From contig JAVVPF010000002.1 of assembly GCA_036655895.1 (NCBI GenBank), positions 58,926-122,925 on the forward strand: a stretch of DNA of 64,000 nucleotides. Reading direction: 5' to 3'. Shown here piece after piece: positions 16,877 to 24,750 of this stretch (position 1 is its first letter; each line of letters begins with the position of its first letter). The position numbers and the translations under genes are program-made. Below the pieces are notes generated by a model. It did no database searches. It had not been told where the DNA came from and was given only the letters and a program-made list of their open reading frames with translations. The DNA is from Cloacibacillus sp. (GTDB lineage Bacteria; Synergistota; Synergistia; Synergistales; Synergistaceae).

Positions 16877-17788
16877 TTATCTTCGCCTGTAGTCCGGAGC
16901 TCCTATCATCCACGCCTGTTCCGTCATCTCCATAAGACGGCTGAAAATTCTTTCGCCTCTGTCGCCGCTCAAAACCTTCTGAAGCCCCTCTTCGCCGACA
17001 GCGTTAGTCGTAATGACCGTAGGCAGCTTATGGCCGTAACGCCAATCTACAATCATAAAAAAACGCTCGTCCTTCCAACTGGTCACATTCTCCGTACCGG
17101 CATCGTCCACAATAAGCCAGTCGCAGCGCTTTACCTCTTCCAAAAGCGTAGCCTGATTGTTTAGCATCTCGCTTTTCAGTGCCTCTAAAAGCTCCGGCAT
17201 AAGAGCAAACTTCACTTTGCGTCCGTTTTTCAAAGCTTCCATGCCCATTGCGATAGCAAGATGCGTCTTGCCACAGCCAACAGGGCCGCCGAGAATAAGC
17301 CCTTTATTTCTTTCCACACATTCTCTTGCTGTTCCCTTGGCGGCGCGCAGCGACATATCAGCGCCATCAAGGCTAAAATTGGCAAAAGTGTTATCGTATC
17401 TCTCCGCGGGAATGCCGCTATTCAAAAATACTACAGTCCGTGCGTGTTTTTGTGCATGTTCAACGCTTTGTGCGCAGGGACGCGCTCTCGTCACAAAATG
17501 CCGGAAACCATCGCGGTCATATTCTTCGCAGATTTCAAGAACAGCGCGCGAATGGCCGCACCTGCGCTGGTCAGTGCATTGCGCGCATCCATCCTGCCAG
17601 CTCATAATGCACATGATGTCCTGGACAAGAGTATCGCCTATCTCCTCGTCGCGCACCTCGCCAAAACGCATATAAAGCCATCGTGAAGCGTCCGCCCTGT
17701 CTCGTTTCCTAGCCTGCTGCAGCAGGGCATGATTCGGCAATATCGCCTTGAGATCACCTTGCTTGAATACCTCAGTCGTGGACATCAT
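16877..17788 (-). CDS. DnaC-like helicase loader ATPase
   Basis: This 303-residue AAA+ protein has Walker A GGPVGCGKTHLA and Walker B DWLIVDDAG. An N-terminal Cys-rich segment (CAQCTDQRRCGH) probably binds zinc. It would load the replicative helicase at the phage origin, together with the replication initiator just upstream (20 bases apart). The domain order matches phage DnaC/IstB-type loaders. The start has two consecutive ATGs with GAGGTT upstream. Confidence 0.88.
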   Translation of the reverse strand: MMSTTEVFKQGDLKAILPNHALLQQARKRDRADASRWLYMRFGEVRDEEIGDTLVQDIMCIMSWQDGCAQCTDQRRCGHSRAVLEICEEYDRDGFRHFVTRARPCAQSVEHAQKHARTVVFLNSGIPAERYDNTFANFSLDGADMSLRAAKGTARECVERNKGLILGGPVGCGKTHLAIAMGMEALKNGRKVKFALMPELLEALKSEMLNNQATLLEEVKRCDWLIVDDAGTENVTSWKDERFFMIVDWRYGHKLPTVITTNAVGEEGLQKVLSGDRGERIFSRLMEMTEQAWMIGAPDYRRR

Positions 17789-17807
17789 AACCTCATCCCT
17801 CCCGCTC

Positions 17808-18725
17808 TTAATCGATGTCCTTGTACTTTTCCGCCATTAACTGCACATGTTCGATCTCCGCTGCTGTCGGCGTCCCTATAGAGCCATCGGGATTATGCTC
17901 GGGGCCGTTCCTGGCCCTCTGTGGGGATATATGTGGCGGCGTAGGGTTCTTTGACGCCCGCTCTACCCAATTGCGGACAAAAAGCAGCAGATTCGCTTTT
18001 TCTCTCTCCGCACGGCTCTTTTTTCCCTGAATCCAAAGCGCCATCTTACGTGCCTCATTCAGTCCGTCCACACCGGGGAACTCGCGTTTTAAACTACGAA
18101 ACTGCCCTATAAGCCTTTGCCCGTCAACCTTTAACCCCTCGACGTCACAGAACAATTGCACGATCTCCGTTTCCTCTGCGCTAAAATCGTCAATAAGCGT
18201 CATTTGTTCATCGTCGCCGCAATCTTTTGTTTTAGATTTTGATTTTATATTCTTTTCTGTTCTAATCTTCTCTGTTCTTAACGTGACATTCTCGTCGTTT
18301 GCGTGACGCGGCGTGATGTTGCGTGTCGTCTCGTGTTGTGGGATGTCGGAAAGTGGCGCAACCTCCTCGCGGTCTTCGCCAGCCGATGAGACGTGTTTTC
18401 TCCTGTCGCGATAACGCTTGCTTCGTTCTGCGTCACTGATGGGCTGACGCTTAGACCATGCGGCAATACAACCATCCTTGATAATTTCCTTTTCTATCAT
18501 GGCAGTTAATACGGCCTGACAGGTTCCATCCTCATACCCGTACAAAGCATCGATAGTTTCAGGGTCATAGGACACAACAGAACCACGGTCAGCCTGCTGA
18601 GAGGCATGCTCAAGTATAGAAACCCAAATTGCGACAACAGTACCCATATTAGTATGTGCTTTTCTTGCAACAAGCGTCCACTTAGCATCAGAACAAGCAC
18701 CGTGATACCATCTCAGCCAATCCAT
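17808..18725 (-). CDS. phage replication initiator (replisome organiser type)
   Basis: This 305-residue protein has an N-terminal winged-helix-like region (KAHTNMGTVVAIWVSILEHA, then a domain testing presence of diverse DNA), a charged linker (SKRYRDRRKH) and a C-terminal helical region with LLLFVRNWVERASK. This organisation fits phage O-like / DnaD-like initiators that bind the origin and recruit the helicase loader encoded next. No iterated origin repeats were seen inside the gene. The exact family is unassigned. Confidence 0.7.
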   Translation of the reverse strand: MDWLRWYHGACSDAKWTLVARKAHTNMGTVVAIWVSILEHASQQADRGSVVSYDPETIDALYGYEDGTCQAVLTAMIEKEIIKDGCIAAWSKRQPISDAERSKRYRDRRKHVSSAGEDREEVAPLSDIPQHETTRNITPRHANDENVTLRTEKIRTEKNIKSKSKTKDCGDDEQMTLIDDFSAEETEIVQLFCDVEGLKVDGQRLIGQFRSLKREFPGVDGLNEARKMALWIQGKKSRAEREKANLLLFVRNWVERASKNPTPPHISPQRARNGPEHNPDGSIGTPTAAEIEHVQLMAEKYKDID

Positions 18726-18827
18726 ATCATTGAGCCCCTCTCCTTAACGTATAAACTTATAAATTTTTTATGATAGCGAACGCGTCTTTAAATCCCTGCG
18801 CGTATGCTGCATCTGCGTTGTAGCAGG

Positions 18828-18929
18828 TTAGGCTGTTCTTTGCACTGTTTCGGCATCCTGGAAGCATTCGATATGTGGTTCATCGGCGAGTTGACCCAGT
18901 AGCTGTACATAGTTATATTCTTTGGACAT
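18828..18929 (-). CDS. 33-residue small phage ORF
   Basis: A GAGGGGAA site lies about eight bases before the ATG at 18929. The peptide starts MSKEYNYVQLLGQLADEPH and ends at a TAA. It resembles the first strand pair of an SSB-like fold only superficially. An overlapping frame downstream ends AYAQGFKDAFAIIKNL, which looks like a real protein terminus, so this may be a decayed longer gene. Low certainty. Confidence 0.35.
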   Translation of the reverse strand: MSKEYNYVQLLGQLADEPHIECFQDAETVQRTA

Positions 18930-18969
18930 TTTTTATTTCCCCTCATTCTTATGCCAGAATCATTTTGAT

Positions 18970-19155
18970 TTAGAAATGTTTTGCTTTTTCTTCGCTTAAA
19001 CATACTTCTTTATTCCGCTCGTTCCAGATTCTTATTGCTTCGTTAAAACTATCCAGTGTACCAGTTGTATAGTTGCAATCTTCGCAGTGGATTTCATATC
19101 GAAGCCCCTTCGAGGTAACGATTACTTCTGGATTTCCGCAGTTACAGCGGTTCAT
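18970..19155 (-). CDS. small zinc-ribbon protein (Lar-like)
   Basis: This 61-residue protein has CNCGNPE near the start and CEDCNY in the middle, then the helical motif SFNEAIRIWNERNK. This is the layout of phage Lar-like small zinc ribbons. E. coli Rac Lar modulates type I restriction, but many of these proteins have unknown roles. GGAGGAAG precedes the ATG. It lies in a string of tiny early genes. Confidence 0.7.
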   Translation of the reverse strand: MNRCNCGNPEVIVTSKGLRYEIHCEDCNYTTGTLDSFNEAIRIWNERNKEVCLSEEKAKHF

Positions 19156-19213
19156 ACATCTTCCTCCATAGCCGCTTCCGCAGTTAGCCCGTTCTTCTTA
19201 GTAGTTCTTCTCA

Positions 19214-19351
19214 TTATTCTGCCTCCTGCTCTAGCCATTTTTCTATCGACTCGTAAGCTCATCTATAACAATGGCAGGTATCCATCCACTTTACCATTTC
19301 GCGTGGTGCCATTTCGAAAATCATCTTTTTCAGTGCTTCAAGATTGGTCAT
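19214..19351 (-). pseudogene. small early gene with in-frame TGA
   Basis: The frame starts MTNLEALKKMIFEMAPREM behind AAGGGAG and stops at a TGA (codon 31, 19261-19259). The same frame then continues AYESIEKWLEQEAE to a TAA. The tail matches the usual end of a common family of small phage proteins (…KKWLESE-type). Codon 31 would normally be Cys or Trp, so a nonsense mutation is the simplest reading; read-through is not excluded. The start is embedded in the end of the upstream methyltransferase gene. Confidence 0.55.
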
Positions 19352-19353
19352 TT

Positions 19354-19887
19354 TTATAAACTCCCTTCATAAAGATCTCCATAAGGGTCGTATGCTTGAT
19401 ACTCATATTCATCATAAACACTTTTATTACATTCCTCCTTCATAAACACTATCCAATGCCGCTTACTTTTCTGCTCCCGGATAAGCGGTTTTTGTCCGGC
19501 TAAACAAAGAACGTTTTTTACCGGAATCTGAATCTCACTCCATTTGAAAATTAGTATCCCTTCAGGCTTTAGAACTCTGAAACACTCAGAAAAGCCTTTG
19601 CGCAAATCCTCGCGCCAGTCGTTGCCTAATATGCCGTATTTCAGCGCCAGATAGGATTTTGCACCGGCGCGTATAAGGTGAGGAGGGTCAAATACAACAA
19701 CAGAAAAAGAACTGTCTTTGAACGGCATATCGCGAAAATCCCCAATCACATCAGGAGCAATTATCAGCGTGCGGCCATCGCAGAGTTGTGTACTAAGACT
19801 ACGATTATCCATATACACTACGTCAGGGGCGAATTTGTCGAACCAAAACATCTTCGAGCCACAGCAGGCGTCAAGAATTTTCTTCAT
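19354..19887 (-). CDS. SAM-dependent methyltransferase, class I
   Basis: This 177-residue protein starts at the ATG at 19887, seven bases after AGGAGG. Motif I is ILDACCGSKMF, the catalytic region is VVFDPPHLI, and there is a later motif FRVLKPEGILIFKW. The DPPH-type motif suggests a nucleic acid N6/N4 methyltransferase, possibly protecting phage DNA. No partner restriction enzyme is nearby. The gene overlaps the preceding Lar-like gene by 17 bases. Confidence 0.75.
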   Translation of the reverse strand: MKKILDACCGSKMFWFDKFAPDVVYMDNRSLSTQLCDGRTLIIAPDVIGDFRDMPFKDSSFSVVVFDPPHLIRAGAKSYLALKYGILGNDWREDLRKGFSECFRVLKPEGILIFKWSEIQIPVKNVLCLAGQKPLIREQKSKRHWIVFMKEECNKSVYDEYEYQAYDPYGDLYEGSL

Positions 19888-20368
19888 CCCCAGTCCTCCT
19901 GTTCCATGCCTCAAAGGCTCTCTGTTGTGCTTGCTTTTCGGATGGCTCAACGAATTTAAACCCAGCATGGCAATTCCAACACCATGCCTTACACACATAT
20001 CGAGCTCCATAATTTAAACTACCCTCTATCATGATACGTATATCATCTGAACCACAAAACGGACAGGGCTTGGGCTTAGTACGTTGTGCCACAACAGGCA
20101 AGGTTTTTGTTATATCATGGATTTCCTTGTTCGGTCTGTCCTCAGTGGCTGGCTGCCCTTCAATATCTTCAATTAGGAACTTAAAATCGCGGAGCAGTTC
20201 CGCGTATGCCTCTTGAGAACCAATATCGAAATCAGCAAAAGGTTCGCCGCCTTCGGCTACTATCTCATCGTTTATTGAATCAGCTATACTTCGTGGTGCG
20301 TCGGTGAAACCTTCGAGCAATAGTTTCAGCTGTTCTAGTGTTTTTTCAGTCAGTTGGTATTTGCGCAT
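19871..20368 (-). CDS. Lar-like zinc-ribbon protein with N-terminal helix domain
   Basis: This 165-residue protein starts at the ATG at 20368 behind AGAGGAG. A helical acidic N-terminal half is followed by a Lar-type zinc ribbon: CPFCGSDD, then CKAWCWNCH, then the helix AFEAWNRRTG. The C-terminal half matches restriction-alleviation-like phage proteins. It is the second such protein in this early operon (the other is at 18970-19155). Confidence 0.7.
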   Translation of the reverse strand: MRKYQLTEKTLEQLKLLLEGFTDAPRSIADSINDEIVAEGGEPFADFDIGSQEAYAELLRDFKFLIEDIEGQPATEDRPNKEIHDITKTLPVVAQRTKPKPCPFCGSDDIRIMIEGSLNYGARYVCKAWCWNCHAGFKFVEPSEKQAQQRAFEAWNRRTGDEENS

Positions 20369-20459
20369 TGTTCCAGCTCCTCTTAAAGTACCCAAATTCG
20401 CACGAGCATGTCAGATTCTTTCACTATGCTATAATCCTTTTAGTTGATTTTTGTAATTG

Positions 20460-20491
20460 CCCGCGGCGGAGATGACAGTCTCCGCCGCGGG
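20460..20491 (-). terminator. 13-bp perfect hairpin after DUF2303-like gene
   Basis: Arms CCCGCGGCGGAGA and TCTCCGCCGCGGG flank a six-base loop. The T-run in the leftward direction is weak, so this may attenuate or protect RNA instead of terminating fully. Confidence 0.5.
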
Positions 20492-20505
20492 TGCTTTATA
20501 CTGCG

Positions 20506-21264
20506 CTATGCTTTTGTAGCTTTCGTGGGGTTGCCCTGGACTATAAGCCAGCCATTAAGTTCTTGTGTCATCTGATCGAAAAGGTTCTCCTGCGCCTCTT
20601 GCAAATAGCGGTGGAATTTAGGGCAACGTAGCTGGAAAAGCGGCTGCTCTCCGGCTTGTTTTGGCTGTTCTATCTCTATTTCGATTTCCATCCACTGAAA
20701 CCAGTCGCTGTTTTTATATATCTCAATATTTGCGAGAAACACTTGTGGAATTCGTACGGTGCCTTCTGCGTCTTTGACTTTTACGCAGAAGGTATAGTTA
20801 TTGCGGTTGTCGAACGTAAAATCGCCGGTGATGTTGGATACATATTTGAAGTTTTTAATGGAATCCAGCAGGGTGTCAAAGTTTTCTATCGTCTGATTAT
20901 CACTTCTCTTGATGTAGTCAATCAGTTCTTTAAGCTTAAAGACCGCTCCGCCGCTCTCAAGCACAGGACGCCATTCTTCCATCTGCACCGAATAGGTATA
21001 TGGCATAGTAACTGTATCCTGACTACGGTGGATTACAGTATCATCCAGGATGGAATGAAAGCCGTCTTTATTACCAAAGACTACTGCGTAATCAAGTATG
21101 CCTTTTTCTTTAACCAGCCGACAAAAACTCTTGACGTCAAGCGCTTCGTACTGAAATCCCTGATAATTGTACGGTTTTAATGGCGTAGGGGCAGTGCCTT
21201 CTAGTAACACTATAGGTTCATCGCCGTTATAATCACTTGGTATTACAAGATTTTTGATATCCAT
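20506..21264 (-). CDS. DUF2303 (YfdQ-like) phage protein
   Basis: This 252-residue protein has the DUF2303 layout: YQGFQYEALDVKSFCRLV (N-terminal helix-turn region), FHSILDDTVIHRS and PYTYSVQMEEWRPV. The family is common in phage early regions beside recombination or ssDNA genes; its role is unknown. It lies 11 bases from a 108-residue companion upstream. The C-terminal half is less typical. Confidence 0.65.
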   Translation of the reverse strand: MDIKNLVIPSDYNGDEPIVLLEGTAPTPLKPYNYQGFQYEALDVKSFCRLVKEKGILDYAVVFGNKDGFHSILDDTVIHRSQDTVTMPYTYSVQMEEWRPVLESGGAVFKLKELIDYIKRSDNQTIENFDTLLDSIKNFKYVSNITGDFTFDNRNNYTFCVKVKDAEGTVRIPQVFLANIEIYKNSDWFQWMEIEIEIEQPKQAGEQPLFQLRCPKFHRYLQEAQENLFDQMTQELNGWLIVQGNPTKATKA

Positions 21265-21275
21265 GACATTTCCTC

Positions 21276-21602
21276 CTAGTTTTCTTCTGATTTAAAAACG
21301 CTGCTCTGTGTTGCTCCGACCTGCGCATTGCCTAGATCCCAGCTGTCTGCCTTGAGGTTGCCGACAAGATCTCGGCGGCAGCGTGTCACCCTCTTATCTG
21401 TAGCAAAACTTGGCTTCACTGAGGTTTTCATATCAAGCTGAGTTTCGCTGTCAGGGCAAAGCTTAAAATTCAGTGTGATTGTGATGCTGGCTGACTGCGA
21501 TTCATCCTTCAGTGAGTTCACAACCGCCGGCAGCACCTTTTTAAACTGAGCATCAAGGTCCGTCATTTCCTTAAGAGATAGGTCTACCATCCCGTCTAAC
21601 AT
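21276..21602 (-). CDS. hypothetical early phage protein
   Basis: This 108-residue protein starts at the ATG at 21602 behind AAGGAGG. It has an N-terminal helix and a beta segment (ASITITLNFKLCPDSETQL). It is the upstream partner of the DUF2303-like gene, which follows at an 11-base spacing. The beta-strand pattern is compatible with a DUF2303-operon partner, but no family is recognised. Confidence 0.6.
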   Translation of the reverse strand: MLDGMVDLSLKEMTDLDAQFKKVLPAVVNSLKDESQSASITITLNFKLCPDSETQLDMKTSVKPSFATDKRVTRCRRDLVGNLKADSWDLGNAQVGATQSSVFKSEEN

Positions 21603-21650
21603 CTTTGTTTCCTCCTTATGTGATATAATTTTCTCAATGAGTGTTCTTCT

Positions 21651-21687
21651 GGGCTTTTGACAGCGCCAACTGCCAAAGCCCTTTTTT
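21651..21687 (+). terminator. plus-strand terminator-like hairpin
   Basis: GGGCTTTTG and CAAAGCCC arms with an intervening stem are followed by TTTTTT on the plus strand. All early genes here run leftward, so it would act on antisense transcripts. Tentative. Confidence 0.4.
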
Positions 21688-21896
21688 CATGCCCATGCGC
21701 TTTTGCTGCGCGTTGAGATCTTGCCTTGTAGCTCTCCTGATGCCACCAGCTTGTCAGTAAAGCTCACCATCCAGCCACCTGTTACTGATGAAAACAAAAG
21801 ATGCTCGCATTCACTTCCTTTCACTGTTTTTTCATATCGCAGCTCGCTGCCCATATACTTGATAATTTCCCCCGGCTTAAATGAAGCAGCTGCCAT
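21687..21896 (-). CDS. small hypothetical early protein
   Basis: This 69-residue protein starts MAAASFKPGEIIKYMGSELR. The ATG overlaps the previous stop (TGATG) and AAAGAGG is just upstream, so it is coupled to the preceding gene. The small beta-rich pattern (LRYEKTVKGSECEHLLFSS) recalls tiny phage proteins without named families. Confidence 0.55.
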   Translation of the reverse strand: MAAASFKPGEIIKYMGSELRYEKTVKGSECEHLLFSSVTGGWMVSFTDKLVASGELQGKISTRSKSAWA

Positions 21897-22123
21897 CACA
21901 CGGCCTCTTTAAGACTGCACTCCGCGGCGTAAGCATCTAAATCAGCCTGAGCTTCGGCGGCGGTGCTGCGGAACGGCAGCTCTTTTTTCAGCATGCTGTG
22001 CTGCGTACCGCGGCGATCGCGGAACTTTGTACTGTAGGCTTCGCCATTTACGGTCTTATGCGGCGCCACATACAGGGTGTATTGATACCCCTGCGGAGCG
22101 TATATATAGCTTTTACCTGCCAT
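21896..22123 (-). CDS. small hypothetical early protein
   Basis: This 75-residue protein starts at the ATG at 22123 behind GGGAGG. It begins MAGKSYIYAPQGYQYTLYVAP and ends with helix AEAQADLDAYAAECSLKEAV, a pattern of small phage accessory proteins often annotated only as hypothetical. Its stop overlaps the following start. Confidence 0.55.
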   Translation of the reverse strand: MAGKSYIYAPQGYQYTLYVAPHKTVNGEAYSTKFRDRRGTQHSMLKKELPFRSTAAEAQADLDAYAAECSLKEAV

Positions 22124-22125
22124 CT

Positions 22126-22281
22126 TTATCCTCCCTTTCGCCCAATACCCAAGCCGATGCAGAAGCTCCGGAAGGCCACCCACGTGAGTCCTCCTATGCC
22201 AACCCAAAATAGGTTAATCACCAGTCCGATGTTCGGGGCGACATACCCGCAAAAAACGCTGCTCTCAGCAATAGCGTTCAT
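22126..22281 (-). CDS. small membrane protein
   Basis: This 51-residue protein starts at the ATG at 22281 (GAAGGGG upstream). It is mostly hydrophobic, with one or two membrane-like segments (SVFCGYVAPNIGLVINLFWV). It overlaps the upstream gene by 17 bases. No family recognised. Confidence 0.45.
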   Translation of the reverse strand: MNAIAESSVFCGYVAPNIGLVINLFWVGIGGLTWVAFRSFCIGLGIGRKGG

Positions 22282-22522
22282 CTTCGGGAGCCCCTTCCGT
22301 GAATAGGGCACATACATCGCAATCTAGAGACAGGCTGAGCACTCTGATGTTCTTCAGGTACGTTTTTAATTCGTCCAAAGACTGACCTTTTTCAAGACCA
22401 GCCTCAAGATACGTAAGAATTGACCGCAAAAGGTCAATATCTTTGTTCACTGTCTCGCGGCTGGTTTTCTCTGCCGACTCGGTCTTTATCAGTTCTACAA
22501 TGGGTTTATCGTATTCCTTCAT
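22265..22522 (-). CDS. small hypothetical early protein
   Basis: This 85-residue protein starts MKEYDKPIVELIKTESAEK and is highly helical and charged, with a short Cys-containing end (DCDVCALF). Its ATG overlaps the stop of the upstream TGA-interrupted frame by four bases (ATGA), showing former or present translational coupling. Confidence 0.5.
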   Translation of the reverse strand: MKEYDKPIVELIKTESAEKTSRETVNKDIDLLRSILTYLEAGLEKGQSLDELKTYLKNIRVLSLSLDCDVCALFTEGAPEDERYC

Positions 22523-22677
22523 TTTTCACCCTCCCAGTGTCTCTTCTTCGCGTTTTTGTTGAGATACTCCATCCGCTTCCGATTCCGTTCTCTATCGCAG
22601 CCTGCGCTCCATAGGGCAACCAGGCCCGTCATAAGCAGCAGCAAAACCATCGCTGCGGCTATGAGTCAGAATCTCAT
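22519..22677 (-). pseudogene. small membrane-type ORF with TGA at codon 4
   Basis: AAAGGAGG lies eight bases before the ATG at 22677, but codon 4 is TGA (22668-22666). Read through, the frame gives MRF-x-LIAAAMVLLLLMTG, a membrane segment, then a basic C-terminus ending HWEGEK. It ends in an ATGA overlap with the next gene. A first-start-then-stop design behind such a good ribosome site suggests a recent nonsense mutation; an internal ATG at codon 10 has no ribosome site. Confidence 0.5.
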
Positions 22678-22692
22678 AACAATTGCCTCCTT

Positions 22693-23067
22693 TCAGATAT
22701 TTGCCCGTAGCCCTTTCAGCCTTCGCTCCATCTTGGTCATGGTGCGACCGGAAGACTTCCTTGTGGTGTCGCGCCACTCATCTAACTCTGCTTTTACGTA
22801 ATAAACCTTTGAGCCCTTGCTTCCTATGTTGTGGAAGGGCGGTCCCTCGCAGGCATTTGCGGTTGCGATTCGGCTTCTATTGAGAAGTCCTTGGGAAACC
22901 CTCAAATAGGCAGCTGCTTCTTTTGTGGTCATATTGTAGGGGTCGCCACATTCGGCGGCAGGTTTCTCGCGCTCTGAAAGCAGCCTATCCAATTTCGCGC
23001 TCACCTCATCAAGCTTTGCGATAATCGCCGCAGGATCTGCAAGCTGTAGAGTAACTATCCCGTCCAT
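22693..23067 (-). CDS. HTH DNA-binding protein (excisionase/MerR-like fold)
   Basis: This 124-residue protein starts at the ATG at 23067 behind AAGGAGG. A coiled-coil-like N-terminus (IIAKLDEVSAKLDRLLSE) is followed by TTKEAAAYLRVSQGLLNRSR, the signature of the winged-helix DNA-binding domains of excisionases and phage regulators. The C-terminus is basic. A role in excision or early control is plausible from fold and position. Confidence 0.7.
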   Translation of the reverse strand: MDGIVTLQLADPAAIIAKLDEVSAKLDRLLSEREKPAAECGDPYNMTTKEAAAYLRVSQGLLNRSRIATANACEGPPFHNIGSKGSKVYYVKAELDEWRDTTRKSSGRTMTKMERRLKGLRANI

Positions 23068-23187
23068 TAAAAGTCCTCCTTCCTTTGTAGAGGTCCTGAA
23101 CAAGTCCGCGCCTCCCTTATCAATGCTTTCTGATATAATTAAAAAAATTCAAACTGGCATCATGGCAATTAGATACTTGGCAGAATT

Positions 23188-23364
23188 TTATTTTTCTTCT
23201 TGACCAGCTTGATCCACAGCAGTTTCTTTACAGACACACCCAGCGCTGGTTTCTTTGAGAATTTCCATCGCATCAATAGGAGTTTCCTCAGAACCTCCGG
23301 TTATATACAAACTCCAGCCCGCTGGCGCAGAATTTGTCCCAAATCTGCAAAACTTGTATTGCAA
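23188..23364 (-). CDS. small hypothetical early protein, TTG start
   Basis: GAGGTG six bases before a TTG at 23364 decides the start and gives 58 residues. The sequence (QYKFCRFGTNSAPAGWSLY, then an acidic helical end with CVCKE) is compact and Cys-containing. It is divergently arranged against the small gene at 23395. No family known. Confidence 0.45.
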   Translation of the reverse strand: MQYKFCRFGTNSAPAGWSLYITGGSEETPIDAMEILKETSAGCVCKETAVDQAGQEEK

Positions 23365-23394
23365 TACAATCACCTCGCTTAAAGGAGTGGTTTT

Positions 23395-23547
23395 ATGCCC
23401 GTACAATGCCCTCTACACCAGCAAGATTGCATCGAGCAAAAATGTGCGTGGTGGGAAGAAATGTCAGGCGGATGCGCGGTTAAAGCAATTGCGTTCTGGC
23501 TTTCATGTATAGATTCTGATATTACAGATAAACCAGATAAAAAATAA
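23395..23547 (+). CDS. Cys-rich small phage protein
   Basis: This 50-residue protein runs against the early operon. AAAGGAGTGG precedes the ATG. It has CPLHQQDCIEQKCAWWEEMS and a following GGCAVKAI, a Cys/Trp pattern recurrent in small proteins of Firmicutes phages. Function unknown. Divergent with the TTG gene. Confidence 0.55.
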   Translation: MPVQCPLHQQDCIEQKCAWWEEMSGGCAVKAIAFWLSCIDSDITDKPDKK

Positions 23548-23588
23548 TTTTTATGCCCGGTATCCGATTGTCATGGTTCGCTTGCGGC

Positions 23589-23843
23589 CTAGACTACTTT
23601 TAGGATCACCTCCGCGCCGCGGCGGAGTTTTTCGTTTAGCCCGGGGTCGTCGATGCGGGCGTTGTCGCTGAGGTCCTGCACGATGTCCGCATATTCCTTG
23701 CGGTCCGATATCGCCGGAAAAAGCTCCTCTATGGCCTCCCTAAACTCCCGAATTATGCGGCTGATTTCGTCTCTGGTCGGTTCACCGCCGCGATTTGGCT
23801 CGCCTCTTCCCGCTCGCGGCTCGACGGGGGCGGCGTAGGGTTT
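23589..23843 (-). other. -1 frame C-terminal domain of XRE copy 1
   Basis: From A_AAC_CCT the -1 frame stays open for 82 codons (NPYAAPVEPRAGRGEP, then TRDEISRIIREFREAIEEL and later ADIVQDLSDNARIDD) to a TAG at 23589. No ATG, GTG or TTG occurs in this frame until an internal GTG about 50 codons in, so it has no obvious independent start. Codon use is strongly coding (GAC, GAG, CTC, CGC rich). A fusion of about 145 residues is predicted. In vivo use is inferred. Confidence 0.65.
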
Positions 23844-24025
23844 TCCAGCAGGAGGTCGTCTACTGTGCAGCCGAAGAGTTGGGCCATTCTGACAAGCTCT
23901 GTTGCTCTGGGCTCACGTGTCCCTGCTTCGTACCGTATGATTGTCGCCGTTGAGATTCCAATCTGTTCTGCTACTCGAAGCTGCGTGAGGCCTGCGCTTT
24001 CACGCCATTTTCTGAGATTTGCCAT
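23753..24025 (-). CDS. XRE-type HTH regulator, copy 1, zero frame
   Basis: This 90-residue product has a complete helix-turn-helix: MANLRKWRESAGLTQLRVAE, GISTATIIRYEAGTREP, MAQLFGCTVDDLL. It reaches the linker ENP and then a low-complexity tail in the zero frame. At the ENP codons sits GGAAAACCC, giving A_AAC_CCT (23843-23837) in phase for a -1 slip. ACGGGAAGTGA upstream gives a ribosome site. It overlaps the end of the 158-residue gene upstream by 55 bases. See the -1 entry for the likely full product. Confidence 0.8.
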   Translation of the reverse strand: MANLRKWRESAGLTQLRVAEQIGISTATIIRYEAGTREPRATELVRMAQLFGCTVDDLLLENPTPPPSSREREEASQIAAVNRPETKSAA

Positions 24026-24447
24026 TTAATCACTTCCCGTTTAAGATTTTTTGTGTCAACGTGATACCATTTTTCCGGAATTCGCACATATACGCCCTTC
24101 CAATACGACACACCGATATCAGGCAGATATATGCGTCCAGGGGACAGTCCCTGTTTGCGGAAGAAGCGTGTAAAATAGCGTTCTTCTTCGGTTGGCACAT
24201 GTTCCCATGGAAAATATGGCGGATATAGCTTCATTACATTTATGCAATAAAGTTCCATTGCAAAAGCAAAGGCAGAAGCACTCATTACAGCGCCTCTTTG
24301 TTTTATGACGCAGCACTTGAATGCGCGTTCTGCCACCTCGTCCCAAAGCAAAAAGCGAATAGGCTCTTTTGTATGACGTTCCTTTATCATGGCGCACATA
24401 TCTCTTTCATATTTCGGAGTTCGTACCATTCCAAAGACTTTTGACAT
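23971..24447 (-). CDS. hypothetical protein between two XRE regulators
   Basis: This 158-residue protein starts at the ATG at 24447 behind GGGAGG. It contains MSKVFGMVRTPKYERDMCAM, an aromatic-rich YPPYFPWEHVP and CCVIKQRGAVM. No domain is recognised. Its end overlaps XRE copy 1 by 55 bases. It lies between two regulators that share the slippery heptamer, a layout repeated in the second mobile element. Confidence 0.55.
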   Translation of the reverse strand: MSKVFGMVRTPKYERDMCAMIKERHTKEPIRFLLWDEVAERAFKCCVIKQRGAVMSASAFAFAMELYCINVMKLYPPYFPWEHVPTEEERYFTRFFRKQGLSPGRIYLPDIGVSYWKGVYVRIPEKWYHVDTKNLKREVIKWQISENGVKAQASRSFE

Positions 24448-24492
24448 AGCGTTTGCCTCCCTCAATGGGTCAAGATGTCCTACACGAGCGGT

Positions 24493-24750
24493 TTATTCCA
24501 GTGCTGCGAGGAGCGCTTTGGCTCCTCTTTCTATCTTCGCTCTCATTTCCGGGGCGTCGATGCGTCCGTTATCGTTTAGGTCTAAGAGAATATTGGCGTA
24601 GCTTTCCTTGTCTTGGACCTCTGGAAAGAGTCCGTTGACGGCCTCCCTAAACTCTCGAATTATGCGGCTGATTTCGTCTCTGGTCGGTTCGCTGCCGCGG
24701 TTTGGCTCGCCTCTTCCCGCTCGCGGCGCGGCGGGGGCGGCGTAGGGTTT
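24493..24750 (-). other. -1 frame C-terminal domain of XRE copy 2
   Basis: The -1 frame after A_AAC_CCT is open for 83 codons to a TAA (24495-24493). It reads APAAPRAGRGEPNRGSEPTR, then DEISRIIREFREAVNGLF, then LLDLNDNGRIDAPEM and a helix ending LLAALE. It is clearly homologous to copy 1 (DEISRIIREFREA). It has no usable start codon until an ATG near its end. The predicted fusion is about 149 residues. Confidence 0.65.

Noticed and set aside
19259..22668. General recoding of TGA in the prophage
   Set aside because: Several neighbouring genes end in TGA, including the one starting at 22522, so TGA acts as a stop. The two in-frame TGA codons are better read as mutations or local read-through.
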